A stretch of DNA of 64,000 nucleotides from Cynocephalus volans (lineage: Eukaryota; Chordata; Mammalia; Dermoptera; Cynocephalidae), in contig NC_084463.1 of assembly GCF_027409185.1 (NCBI RefSeq), forward strand, positions 43,068,407-43,132,406, in the 5' to 3' direction. Made by a program: the position numbers and the translations under genes. The notes below the pieces were generated by a model. The model was not told where the DNA came from. It saw only the letters and a list, made by a program, of their open reading frames with translations, and ran no database searches. This document shows, one piece after another, positions 44,241-55,698 of this stretch; positions within the stretch are counted from its first letter, which is position 1, and each line of letters begins with the position of its first letter.

Positions 44241-46099
44241 ATGAAGGCAAGCCTGTTTTAATTAAGCAAATAAACTTTAACTAACTCTTATTTACTAAAG
44301 ATGACTCCAGATTACATGAATTGAAAAACAAAACACATTATGGTTCGTTCCTATACATCTGAGACCTTTAAAAATACTCAATTTATATAAGCAATTATTA
44401 GCCTTAAAATAAATTAAATAAAGAACTTATATAAATAAATTTTGTTGATAGCAAATGGTAGTAGAAAAGTCTCATAGATCTATAGGCACATATACATGAT
44501 CATACACACAGAATCTGATCTTATAGTTTTTATTCTAAAACTTTAGGCATATTTCAGGTACAGTAATAAGAACTTACTATTTTATAAAATATTTGGATGC
44601 AAATTGTGTTTCTGTCATATAGAGTATGTTAAGCTTACTCAATCCAGTGTCTGTTTTTCTTCAATATTTATGAACAAGGCTTAAGACTTTTTATTTATCT
44701 AATTCCCAAATCTGTCTTTTTTTCTTCTTTTTCTGATGAGTCATTTTCCCTAAATTTGCATTTTAAGGGAGATAGGTATCCTGTTCTAGTGAAGACAAGG
44801 CAGGAAATTTACTTACAAAAGGCAAAAAGCATAGCCTTCAAGTTAAAATACCATCATTTGCCAAAACAACAACAAAAAAGAACAATACAGGTCAATGCCT
44901 GCTAAGACAAGATGGCCAGGAAAAGAACCTTCAACAAAAGTAAGATTTAGATTTATGTCAATGCTTTTTTCCTTTTCCAGTAAATTAGTACTTTTTATTT
45001 TTTTGATGCAGAGAACAATACACTCTTAACAAATGGAGATCTACTTTATAGATGTAAATTTTTCTTAACAAAACTTCAGAATTATCCAGCAGAATACAAT
45101 TCTTAAGCCAGAGAAAAATATTTTGGAGACTACTTCAGCAAAGTTGATGGTTTTCCAACCCAGTATGTGGGGGGCTTTTTGTTTATTTTGTTTTGTTTTT
45201 TAACTAGACTAGTGACTTCAAGGTTGTACCCATTGAAGAATAGGACAAGTGTTTTTTATGCCTGGACTCAGCACAGATACTTCTGATCTTGCATTAAAGT
45301 CAGAGAGATCAGCTTCCCCCCCCCATATAAAGATTATGGATATAGCAAATATTATACCAACAAGAAGAAAGAGGACACAGATGATATTGCATAACATTAT
45401 TAGTGGCTCAAGGAGAGAGATTTCAGTTAACTAAAAGGTTTACTTGAGAGAAGCAAAATTGAATACAGACAGGGAGGACTAATTATAAAATTTTACAGAA
45501 AATTGTCCAAATGTTAATAGGACAGTTTTGCACATGAGAAAGTTTGGGGCTTGATTTGAGATCCCCAAAATAAATATTATTTATACTCCAAGAGACTGGT
45601 TGTTTATTACTCCAGGAAACAAACATTTGGAGGCTTTTTCTAGTGGAGAAACAGTCCAGGCCAAAGGGATTAGGTTCGCCATATGGCTGATGTGAAAGAG
45701 GACATTTCCCCTCAAAGGCCTTATTGTTTAAAATAAAGGCCAACATCTCAAGACATAAGGTTTTTTAAATTGGAACCTCTCATTTTGGGTTTTAAATACC
45801 TACAAGGATGTCTTTTTGGTCCCTTACCTGTTTAACTGTAAAGACATATGTCTTCTTGTCATTTGTAAAATGTATTTTAGAGAGGGATTTTTAAAATTTT
45901 TTCTTTATTTGTTTAATTTTAGATTTATTTATTTACATTTTTAGTTTACTCTCTGTACTAATCAGAAAATGTATGCCATTGTTTCTTAGGCATTAGGATG
46001 TTTGTTTGTTTTTTACATTTTGTGCCATAGTTGAATAACTTTGTTTAGGTTAAAAACATTCCCATATGTCCACTTTAATTCAAAATTATATTTAGCAAG
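44241..46099. other. Unassigned sequence
   Basis: About 1.9 kb. No gene or RNA gene is seen. 45480-45760 has LTR-like features on neither strand that I can prove. The rest is AT-rich. Confidence 0.45.
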
Positions 46100-46540
46100 A
46101 TTTACCTATTGATGGATCTTGGATGTGACTGGAACCATTGTGCACACAAAAAGCACAAAATAGCTGCCAGCCTTGTCTTCCACTCCAGCACCAAACCCCT
46201 CCTCCCTTCCCTTTACGAGAAGCCTCATGACTTAAACAGAAACCCTTTTGCTTCTGCAAAGGTGCAGTTCTCCACCCTGGTCACACAGTTTCCACATTAG
46301 CATAATGCCCCTCCTTGATGGTATCAGCCAGCCCTTGGCACACTATATAAGCTCTAGCACACGCACGCCTGGTGCTGTCCCCCATTCTGAGGGCAGCCCT
46401 GGGCTTCCCATCACTTTGGGCACAGCCCCACAGATTCTTTTCCTTTAATAAAACTTGCATTGTACCTGGCATCTTGGCTCACTTTCTTTCACCTATACCT
46501 CTAGAATAACATAGTTCTGAGATAGAAAACTGTTTGGAAT
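46100..46540 (+). mobile_element. Solo LTR with TATA box and poly(A) signal
   Basis: TATATAAG at 46344-46351, AATAAA at 46447-46452, about 100 bases apart, then 'cttgcattgtacctggcatc' and 'cactttctttcacctata' as R-U5. Outer ends are approximate. Confidence 0.7.
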
Positions 46541-46557
46541 CCTACTTCTGATACCAA

Positions 46558-46890
46558 AACTGTTAAAAATAAGCATAGCACACTAAAGTTTTAAGGAGTT
46601 TATTTGAGCAAACAGCAATTCATGAATTAGCACCAAACCACAAGTGGTTTAGGGTTCCACTGAGCAAATGTGAGAGGAAATGTTTTATAAGGTCTTTACA
46701 GTTGTCAAATAAAGTATTTGGTTAAAGTGGAAAGTCCTTTGTTAAAAGCTAGTGGACTGTTTCTGATAGGTTAAGTTACTCTGAGTTAAGTGTCCATTTG
46801 CTACTTAGGCATCAAGAATAGTAGAGCCATCTCAGCCTAATGGCCTCACAACTAATTATTTAAACACTACTAATTATTTAATTATTCCCC
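46558..46890 (-). mobile_element. Unclassified LTR-like repeat, second copy
   Basis: Homologous to 21050-21600 in the same orientation ('aaagttttaaggagtttatt', 'ctcagcctaatggcctcaca'). Without the SINE found in the other copy it is about 330 bases. Confidence 0.55.
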
Positions 46891-46943
46891 TACTCCCCAA
46901 TTGTCTTCTTACAACTTATAACATTTCTCACTAAAAGCATTCA

Positions 46944-47150
46944 TGTTACTGAACTCAGGCTGGCTGCCTGCACGCTTGAGAAGGAAAGAAAAAAACTCAG
47001 AAGTCAAATGGTTAGTGTTAGAAAAGCAGATGCATTCAGCTGAAGGAGATGGTAGGCTATCCCATCGCAAAGATTTACATTTACTGGGCAGGGCGGTTAA
47101 AGGAAGGGTTGAGGAAATGGAATGTGGGAGACAAAAACAGGAGAGCAGGT
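46944..47150 (-). repeat. 3' LTR remnant of the class I ERV
   Basis: Aligned with the 3' part of the 5' LTR at 50274-50480: both carry 'cttgagaaggaaagaaaaaa', 'agaagtcaaatgg' and 'ggtaggctatcccatc'. The fusion to pol lies at about 47150. Confidence 0.8.
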
Positions 47151-48281
47151 GGCAGCTACAGCCCTTAAACAAGGCAGCCATCCCTTGGTAGTTTGTTCCA
47201 GCTGCTTAGCGAAGTGTGCTATATGTTGGGGCACAGTTCCAAGTAACTGGATTAAAACCTCCAGTCCAAACCCTTTTTTCATGTACATACAGTTTGAAAG
47301 GATTTTGAGAATTGGGAAAGCCTAAAACAGGAATCATCATCAATTTTTCCTTTAAGCTTTCAAAGAATGGCTGATGGAATTCCTTAGTCCAATACAGAGG
47401 CTCAGTGTCTAGTCCTTTTAATGCCTCATGTAAGAGTCACACTATTAGCCCATAATTTGGAATCCAGATGTGCAAAATCTGTCCATTCCCCAAAACCCTC
47501 ACAATTGTCTCCTATTGTTGGTGGCTTGATTGCTGCTACAGCTTTCCTTCTTTCAAGGAGAAGACTGCATTTTTCCTTTGCTTAGTGTAAACCCTAGGAA
47601 GGCAACTTTTTCCTTACAAATTTGAGCTTTGGAAGAAGAAAGTTTACATCCACATTCAGCTAAATGATTTAAAGTGATAATGGTATTCTTTAATCATTTG
47701 TCATAGGTAGGGCTAGCAATAACTAGATCATCTACATATTGTGAGAATATTCCTTCATCAAGCTGAAGGGGTGTTAAGTATCTAGCTAGTGCCTCACAAA
47801 ATATCTCTGGAGGATTTCCAAATCCCTGAGGTGACACAGTCCAGCAACATTAGAAAACAGTTTTGTTGGGGAGGGGGACTTGCCATGCAAAGGCAAACAA
47901 CAATTGTGACTTCTCTTCAGCTGGTATCCAGGAAAATGCATCCTTAAATCCCAAACTGAAAACCAACCATAATTTCCCATCATCATGTACAAGGACTTGG
48001 AGCAGTGGTGTGGATATCTTGTATCATCTTATTCATAGCTCTGAGATCTTGCATAAAGTGACACTCACTAGAATGAGGTTTCTTTATCAGCAATATAGGG
48101 GTATTATTAGGAGACTGGCAAGGCCAAATAAGCTCATGTTTCAAAAACTTCTACAGCACAGGCTGAATACCTTCTAAGGCTTCCCTTTTCAGGGGATATT
48201 CTTTTTTTCTAGGAACTCCTGCTCCTGTCTTCAGTTCTAAAGACACAGGAGTTATATTTTCAGCTCAGCCAGGGACTCAGT
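47151..48281 (-). pseudogene. Class I ERV pol remnant: reverse transcriptase
   Basis: The catalytic YVDD is encoded at 47727-47738 (minus). The palm region upstream (47992-47786) has WFSVWDLRM and FPGYQLKRS. Downstream (47288-47151) the hinge before RNase H carries GWLPCLRAVAA. Several stops and shifts break the frame, and RNase H and integrase are deleted. Similarity is to gammaretrovirus-type pol in gene order and motif style. Confidence 0.8.
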
Positions 48282-48748
48282 CTAATCAAACTGTTTTATT
48301 CTCTTGATCATAGACTTTGGGTGGAAACAGTTCACATTTTGGATGTCTGACTCCAGAAAGGAGCTCTGGAACTGCAAGGCTTCCTCAGGAGGCACTCGTA
48401 TCTGCATATGTTGTTTCGTAGGAGAAAAAGTCACTTTGCACAGCAAATCTCTTCCCAGTAAAGGATTAGGACACTCAGTCATATACAAAAAGCTGTGTCT
48501 CAATGTCATATCCCCCAGATGGCACTCCAGAGGTTGAAGAAAAAGCTTCTGTTGGGGCCTATTATGGAAACTGTCTTCCCAGTACTTTTAGCTAGTTTGG
48601 TGTTTAAGATTGAGTGACTTGCTCCAGTCTTCGATAGAAAATCAATTAATTTGTTCCCCACTGTCAGTTGTACCTGGGGCTCCTGTGGGAAAAGAATTAG
48701 TGGCTCTGAAAGATTTAGTGGAGCCCTTAGGACCCCCTCACCCATCAT
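48282..48748 (-). pseudogene. Class I ERV protease remnant, active site lost
   Basis: The aspartic protease is read in two pieces, 48748-48506 and 48509-48282. The active-site triad appears as KTGA where retroviral proteases have DTGA, at about 48620-48631, so the catalytic Asp is gone. The C-terminal piece has the typical NPLLGRDLLCK segment. It lies between gag and pol as in gammaretroviruses. Confidence 0.82.
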
Positions 48749-49700
48749 CAGAGATGTCTTCTCATGTTATCATTATTTGGGTCCAGTTACGCTCAACCAA
48801 GGGCACACCCCCAGCAGGATCTGGGGTTCCTTTAGGATCCTCTTGATGGAGGTGGTGAGCCCCATCTTTTGACTTTACTGACAAGTCTCCTCTCATCAGC
48901 TGTTAATAAAATGTTCATTAAGATCTGCACATCTGCCCACGTGGGTCAATGAGTATTAACCACACTGGTAAAGAGGTCAGTCATTTTCTGAGGATCATCT
49001 CTAGATGGAGGATTTGAATGTTTCCAATTTAACAAGTCTGAGGTAGAGAAAGGTGTATATGCCCAGCAAAATCCTGCAGTCTGGCCATGCATATTTAGTC
49101 CACAAACTGGGAATTGGCAGAGTGGAAATTGCCCCCCTATGGTTGGGTATGCACCTGGGCCAAAATGGGCACCCTGCTGTGTCTTAGAAGGAGACACCAC
49201 TCCGTGTCCCTGGTCATATTATTGCCCCATGCTGATGCCCCACTTAACTCATCATCAGGAAGCTCTGATGCCATATTTGAAGTTGAGGTGCCTCAGACAC
49301 TGGCTCAAGAAATGGGTGCCACTGAAGGTCCCATAGGATTCAAATCCTCTAATAACTATTGATTTCCCATTTTATTATCCTCTTTTTTTCTCATTGTCTG
49401 GCAAAGGGGGATAACAAGGTAGCTTATCAGATAGTTTGGAGGATCCACCTCATTGTACCACTAATTTGGACCTTGATCCTCCTCTCAAAATGTCCTGATT
49501 ATGTAAAAGCACAAAAGACTGAACACAAGGTATTTGATCCCATTTGCCTTGTCTTTGGCAAAACAATTCCAGTTGTACCAAGGTGTGATAATTAAGAGAT
49601 CCATTTAGTGGCCACCATTCTCCAGTGTCCAACACACATATAAGCCACACACTGTTGCAATAGAATATCATTCCTTTCTTAGCTCTGGATGCAAACCTAA
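48749..49700 (-). pseudogene. Class I ERV gag remnant
   Basis: The capsid start is read at 49200-48946, with YTPFSTSDLLNWKHSNPPSR followed by a DDPQKMTDLF segment. This is the conserved opening of gammaretroviral capsids. A matrix-type piece is at 49671-49450 (EWWPLNGSLNYHTLVQLELF). Frames are broken between and after these. The nucleocapsid is not recognisable. Confidence 0.78.
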
Positions 49701-50273
49701 AAGCTGACCAATCTTCAGAATACAGCCCAAAGGACTTTGAGCTGGGATAGAGGAGAAATTACCCATGACATTGTTTCACTTTCACACTCACACATACAGA
49801 AGTGTCAAACAGATGAAGTGCTTCCAAAAAAGAAAACAGACAAAATGCTGGTTTCTTTGTCCTACAGCCATCTCCAAACACCAAGCTAGTTAATAAAAAA
49901 TAGTGTAGGAAAACAGCTTCCTGTGTGCACACCAAAACACTTACACACCCAGTGGAGCACTCCTCCCAACAAATGGCTGGTCAAAGTTTCAACAAGTCAT
50001 ATTCCACACTCATGGTTCCTTTTCCTATCAAGCAGTGTGAATGCATGCTGGGCAGCTTACCCAATCTCAGAGTCTGTTTGCTCCATCAGAGCCCATCGGC
50101 TCCTCACTAACACTGCTTTTCTTCACCAACCAAAAGGCGGGGAATCAGTGGTTAACACTGTTGCTGGAATTCAGAGAGACCTCCCCAGAACAAATGGCCT
50201 TGCTCCCACCAAAGTGTGTGGGTGGGTGCTAGGCCACCCAATGCACTCAATTCCTGGCTGGCTTGACAAAATC

Positions 50274-50876
50274 TGTTACCCTACTCAGGTCCGGCTGCCC
50301 ATCCCCTTGAGAAGGAAAGAAAAAAACCCACTCAGAAGTCAAATGGCTGGTGTTAGAAAAGCAGATGTATTCAGCTGAAGAAGATGGTAGGCTATCCCAT
50401 CACAAATATATAGATTTACTCAGGAGTTTTTAAAGGAATTGTTGAGGGAATGGAACATGGGAGGTGAAAAGCAGGAGAGAAGGGGATGTGAGTTCCAAGG
50501 GCTCCATTTCTATGGGTCAGGTTCAAGGTCTCACCAAGTCCTCATCTGGTTTCTGTTATCATCTTTGCTGTGATCTCAGGACCCTGCAAGATTTTGATTT
50601 GCCCGGGCATACTTGGCTGGTGCCCAAGTTCAGCTTCAGTCATTTGGCCTTGATCATTTCTCAAAACTCTACAAGTCTCAAAGAAAGAACTGTTTGTTTT
50701 GCAAAGCAGTAATTGGCTTCTTGGCCTTGTTTTCCTACTTAGCGAGCAAGATTAGAAAGTCAGGGGATGGGAAGAAAGAGTGGAGAGAAAAAACTGTCCT
50801 TTAAAAAATCCTCCCTGCCTTCACAGCCCAGGCAGTTTTAGGTCCCAACATGGCTTCAGTCCTGCTCACTCCAACA
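50274..50876 (-). repeat. 5' LTR of the class I ERV
   Basis: On the minus strand it starts TGTTGGAGTGAGCAGGACTG and ends CTGAGTAGGGTAACA, about 603 bases. Its end region matches the remnant LTR at 46944-47150. The stretch 49701-50273 between it and gag is leader sequence without an open gene. No convincing tRNA primer site was found next to the LTR. Confidence 0.78.
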
Positions 50877-51568
50877 TACATATCCCTCATGTGTAAGTTC
50901 CTGATAGGATGATACTCCTTCATATGAACTTTAGACCCCAGTCCTCCAAGTGTCCCTCCTCATCCCACCCAATGGGAAAATGATGTGACCCTAAATTATG
51001 AAACACCCTCGTGATGAAGCATTCTGGAGATACCAGGGGAGTCCCTGGTACCAGCCTTTCTGGGAAGAATCATCTCCTATGTCACCACATTTCTATGCTC
51101 CTACTGGCCCTTGGGCACCACTAACCAGTTCCTGGATCACATGTTAAATATTTGAGTTCTCATTTCCAGCAAGGCACTGTGGTGTCTCTGCCACCTACTA
51201 GCTGTGTCTTGAAAATGCCACTGCAACTCTCTGCACCTAAATTTCCTATGCTAAATAGTGAGGTGGAAACAGGGTGAACTTCATATATTTTTGTTAGAAA
51301 CTAAATAAGACAGGCCATAGCATCTAGAGTTGGGGGTGGGGTGGACTGCTTTCTGGAAGACTTTCTAGGTGTGGGGTTTGCATCATGTCCTCCCCTCTGT
51401 CCCAAGGAAGTAAAAGTACTCCCAGAAATACCACCAATCCAAGGAGGGCCAACAAATATGATCCTGGCAAACACTACCTTAACTAAGTGATGAAGGTTAA
51501 CAGCACCTCTGATAAGTCATGTTTATGTCAAGTATCCCCTGATATGATATAGTATCACCTATACGGCT
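50877..51568. other. Unassigned sequence with a MIR
   Basis: A MIR in sense orientation lies at about 51165-51290 ('gccacctactagctgtgtct', 'tgcacctaaatttcctatgc'). Nothing else is recognised. Confidence 0.6.
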
Positions 51569-51964
51569 GTCTTAGTTTTTTTGTGCTATTATAATAGAAT
51601 ACCACAGACTGGGTAATTTATAAAGAACATAGAGATATTTCTTATAGTTCTGAAGACTGGGAAGTCCAAGGTTGAAGGACCAGCATCTGGCGGGGGGACC
51701 TTCTTGCTGTCCCATTGTAGAAAGCATGTGGAAATGAGAGAAGACGAGAGAGAGAGAGAAGAGAAAAGGCAAAAGTCTTTCTTTTATCAGTATCCCACCT
51801 CCATGATAATTCACTAACTCCTGTGATAATGTCATTAATTTATTTATGAAATCAGAGCCCTCTTGACCTAATTACGTCTTAAAGGTCTCATCTCTCAACA
51901 CTCTTGCATTGAGAATTAAGTTTCCAACACATGAACTCTAGGGAATATATTCACAACTGCGGCA
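51569..51964 (-). mobile_element. MST/THE1-like LTR, antisense
   Basis: The plus strand begins 'tgtcttagtttttttgtgct' and includes 'ccacagactgggtaatttat', 'tctgaagactgggaagtcca' and 'gagccctcttgacctaatta', the reverse complement of MST-class LTR landmarks. A (GA)n run at 51745-51765 is inside it. Confidence 0.85.
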
Positions 51965-52019
51965 ATCTACCCCAAAACACATAACCCCAGTCTAGTAATC
52001 ACAAAGTATCAAAGAAACC

Positions 52020-52490
52020 TGTCACCTCTCCTCCAGGGTAATGGAGATGCAAAGGATTACTCAAAGCCCATTTCTTCTGAGCAGTGAGTAGCCCTGAAGG
52101 GGTTAATTTCTAGGAACCCTCAAGAGAGAGGCATTGCTCCTCAGATAATTAAACCCAAACTATGGTCTTCTCTCTGTATTTATTCTTCAGGCAGGAAAGT
52201 TACAGAAAAGAAACATAGTTGGTTACAAAAGAACAGTAAGATAATTGTCATGGCAATAGTTATTAAGTTTAGCTGCACCAAGGACATCTGCCCTTGGAGC
52301 CCACAATTTTGCTGTGTTACAATTCTTTATCTACAACAGAGAGTTGAGCCTGGGGAAAGTTTTCTGTCTTTTGGAAGCTTAAATTTCTCTGTGTAATTTT
52401 AAAAAGTCAGGTTGTACCTGAAGGGCCTTGGAAGGTAGGCCCTGTGAAATACATTTGCTTTATAGATGTTAGTATTTTCCACATTTGCCC
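52020..52490 (-). mobile_element. Solo LTR, antisense; sister of 43145-43690
   Basis: Same order of shared blocks as the copy at 43145. AATAAA on the minus strand is at 52179-52184 (plus coordinates). Boundaries were set by comparing the two copies. Confidence 0.65.
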
Positions 52491-55239
52491 TCCCCTTTTT
52501 GAAAAGAAAAAGCAAAAGCTACAGATCAAGGTTTCACATTTAAGACAAAAACATTTGGTTAAAGCAAAGTTAGTATCATTTAGCATGGCAAGTCCTTTTA
52601 AATTTATCCCAGGTGGGGACTGATGATGTCATCATCTCTCAGGGCTGTGGCGTTGGCATCACTCCTGGTGCTGTGAATTGGGGTGTAATTGCCAGTTGTT
52701 GAAACTACAGAATGGGGTTCCGTTCCATGTGATAGCTGATTTTGCATCCAGAGAGTTTGTAGATGTTCACCCGTCCAGGACACTGCTGCTTCCAAAGCAC
52801 ACAATCTTTGTAAAATTTCTTGATCAATTACAAATCTTTTGCTTAGGAACAGGATGTCTCATCCAAGTCATGAGCACCCTGTTTAAGGCTGTGAAACTTT
52901 AGAGAATTGCTTTTGTAGACAAGATGATAGAAACCCAATTGAAGAATATTGTACAATATATCAGACCAGTGTTCTTCAAAACTGTCAAGGTAATTTTTAA
53001 AAAAAGAGACTAAGAAACTGTCATAAACCAGAGGAGACTAAAAAACCATAAATACTAAGTGAAACATGGTATCCTGGATTGTGTCCTTTAATAGAAAAAT
53101 TGCATCAGTAAGAAACTGGAGAGATCCAAATAAAGTCTGGGGTTTAAATAATAGTAATACATCAATGTTCATTTATTAGATTTAAAATGTTCACCATGGT
53201 GGATGGTAAGAGAAGCTAATATATTGAATTCTTTGTATTATTTTTATGTCTTTTCTGTAAATCCATAATGGTTTCAAATTTAAAAGTTTATCTTTAAAAG
53301 CCAGAAAAAAACCCCAGAAAAACTCATATATGTGCATATTACATAGCAAGGAATTAAAAAGATACATACCATTTTGTCATTATTAATTACTTCCAGGGGG
53401 AGAGGTGGAAATAGGTCAGATAATAAGTGGCTTTAACTAGTTATTCTTTATAATTATGTGTTTTCAAAAACTTTTTTCACTAATAATATATATTTATATT
53501 TTACTTGTGAGAAGCCATCAAAAAAAAAATTACTGGGAAAACCAGACGGCCAAGTTGCATGATAGTGAAAGAGCTATGTTTGTTCTGAAGGACAAATCTT
53601 TTTGACACTACAGGAAACTTTCCTTCCCTATGTGGCTGCTACTGGAAGAAATTAAATTTTTCCACATCTTCATGTAAATTAAGCAAGGATTTACAAGAAT
53701 GTCTTATCTTGTGGATGAGTCAAAAATCAATCTCAATAAAATAATACCCTAAGACAAGCCAAAAATGTGGGAAATCTTTAAGCACCCAGGAGAATAAAAT
53801 TCTGGATACACAGGGTAATCCCCACCCCAAACCTTGTTTTGAGCAAAATCCAGTGAGTTGGAGGTAAACACATCAATTAGTGGATGTCCAGGGACTCACG
53901 TCCTCTGTGGTTTCCTATTTGCCTCAAGTCCTCTGGGGCACTTGCTGTTGCCATGTGCACTTGGAATTGTCTATATAATGTCAAAAATACTTCCTGCAGG
54001 TGAAAACCAAAACACTCAACTCTCCCAGCACAAGGCCTCCTTCAGCAAGTGTCCTGAAGCGTCACCACTTGAAGGAAGAAGCATGATGCGCTGAGAACCC
54101 AGCATGTGTAGGTGCACAAAGGCAGGTAATCTGAGAGAGGCCGGCCTAGCTGCCTTCATTATACCTGCTGCTTTGCCCCTCTGAAGTATAGTTCTTCCCC
54201 TTAATAGAGTCCTTTGTAGCAACTTGAGAACCAGGGGAGAATATTTAGTTTAAATAACTGGGGGCTAACATTATGAAGATTTTTACTAAATTAAATTACC
54301 TTCTGGGTGGGTTTTTTTTTAATCTTTCACCTCCTTGTACCCAAGAGCTTTTCCTGCCTTCTGTCTAGAACTGCAACAGTTAGCTGATGGAATGACACAG
54401 TTGTGGCCCTAGAAGTGAGCAAGCCTAGTAAATATCAGTGAAGCAGAATTAACAGTAAATTCTTAGAGTGTCTTCATGTTTTCAGTGGGAATTTAAACCC
54501 TTCATTGTTTCTGCCAAGAAGCACCACTCAGTCAGGGCTGGTTGGGAGAATGGGAAAATGAGAAATCTTTATGAACTCCTCATGTCATGATCAAAGTTTT
54601 GTTTGTTTGTTTTTTGGGTTTTTTTAATTTTGGAATCTGTCTCTTACCCAAACTCTCAACTACATTAATTTCCTTACAAGTATGTTTAAAATATCCGATT
54701 TGCAAAAGTCTCATCTGTGTAATTAGTTACATGGTCGTAAAAACTACATTCCAGATTTAATTTCAAAGCTGTTCCAAGCTGTGTAGCATAGAGGGGTTTT
54801 TTTCTTCCCATTTCTACTGCCATAATTTTCGGGGTGGGTATCTTCCAACTGGAATGTAGGCATAAGATAATTTCTCATTTACAGTTGATGCAATCTCATT
54901 TAATGATTATTATTAAATTATCCTGATGTGGTTTACATTGGGATGCTATGAATGAATCTAGAGAACAACACAATCCTAACTGTATCAGCTCATTCCTCTG
55001 TTGATGCAACCTCAGGTAATTGGCTGTAGTAAAATTTGTTTGTGATCACAGGAAATGGGTTTGTCTTCATCACTGGGGCTTAACAGAACATACTAAGCAG
55101 AAGTCCAAGAAGTAAATAATAAAATATCCAAGAACGCAGCATCTACACCATGAAATCGAGAAGAGTCATAATAGAAGCTCTGAGAAGCATTGTAATAGAT
55201 TGCACTGACTGCTTCAAATTCCTTCTTCACCCCCCATTA
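52491..55239. other. Repeat-poor flank upstream of the olfactory receptor
   Basis: About 2.7 kb without a recognised gene, RNA gene or clear repeat. The noncoding first exon expected for an olfactory receptor gene may lie here or further left, but I cannot place it. Confidence 0.5.
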
Positions 55240-55505
55240 CCACGATGATTCACTGTGGGTGGAGTTTACTTCCCCACTTTACTGATATTGCCTTCTACAT
55301 GTGACTTGCTTTAGTCACGGGAATGTGGTTGAAAGTGACAGAGTTTGTTCCAAGCTCAGGCCTTCAGCTGAAGCATATGGTTCCACTTGCCTGTTTCTGG
55401 TTTCTGCCGTCCCCCATGAGAGCAGCAGGCCCCAGGATGAGAGACGTGTAGTGGAGTATGCCTGAGATTGGCCGTCAGTGTACAGCAGAACACCCCAGCT
55501 GACTC
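55240..55505 (+). mobile_element. MLT1-like LTR fragment
   Basis: 'gtgacttgctttagtcacgg', 'gaatgtggttgaaagtgaca' and 'ccccatgagagcagcaggcc' with 'aggatgagagacgtg' follow the order of MLT1-class LTRs. Confidence 0.55.
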
Positions 55506-55650
55506 GCAGACGTGGAATTTTAAAAAATTACATGTTTGTTCTCATAGACACTGAAATTTGGAGAACTGCCTTTTATATTACATTATTGAAACAATAGCTG
55601 ACCAATAAAGCATATTTCAAAAGGTCTTATAACATTTCATTTGCCTTTTC

Positions 55651-55675
55651 TTTTCCTTGCCTTTTTCTTTAATAG
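55651..55675 (+). promoter_or_regulatory. Predicted splice acceptor of the olfactory receptor coding exon
   Basis: A polypyrimidine tract (ttttccttgcctttttcttt) followed by AATAG, with the AG at 55674-55675. The exon would begin at 55676 and the ATG lies 23 bases further. Olfactory receptor genes usually have an intron in the 5' UTR and one coding exon, so this position is expected. Confidence 0.6.
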
Positions 55676-55698
55676 GTTCAACCAGATCAGTCACAGCT

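Larger units (their letters stand above)
46944..50876 (-). mobile_element. Deleted class I (gammaretrovirus-like) ERV, antisense
   Basis: Read on the minus strand: 5' LTR (50876-50274), leader, gag, protease, reverse transcriptase, hinge/start of RNase H, then a direct jump into the last about 205 bases of an LTR (47150-46944). Most of RNase H, integrase, env and the U3 of the 3' LTR are missing. The 4-base flanks are TTCA (46940-46943) and TACA (50877-50880), three of four matching, consistent with a gammaretroviral target duplication. Confidence 0.85.
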
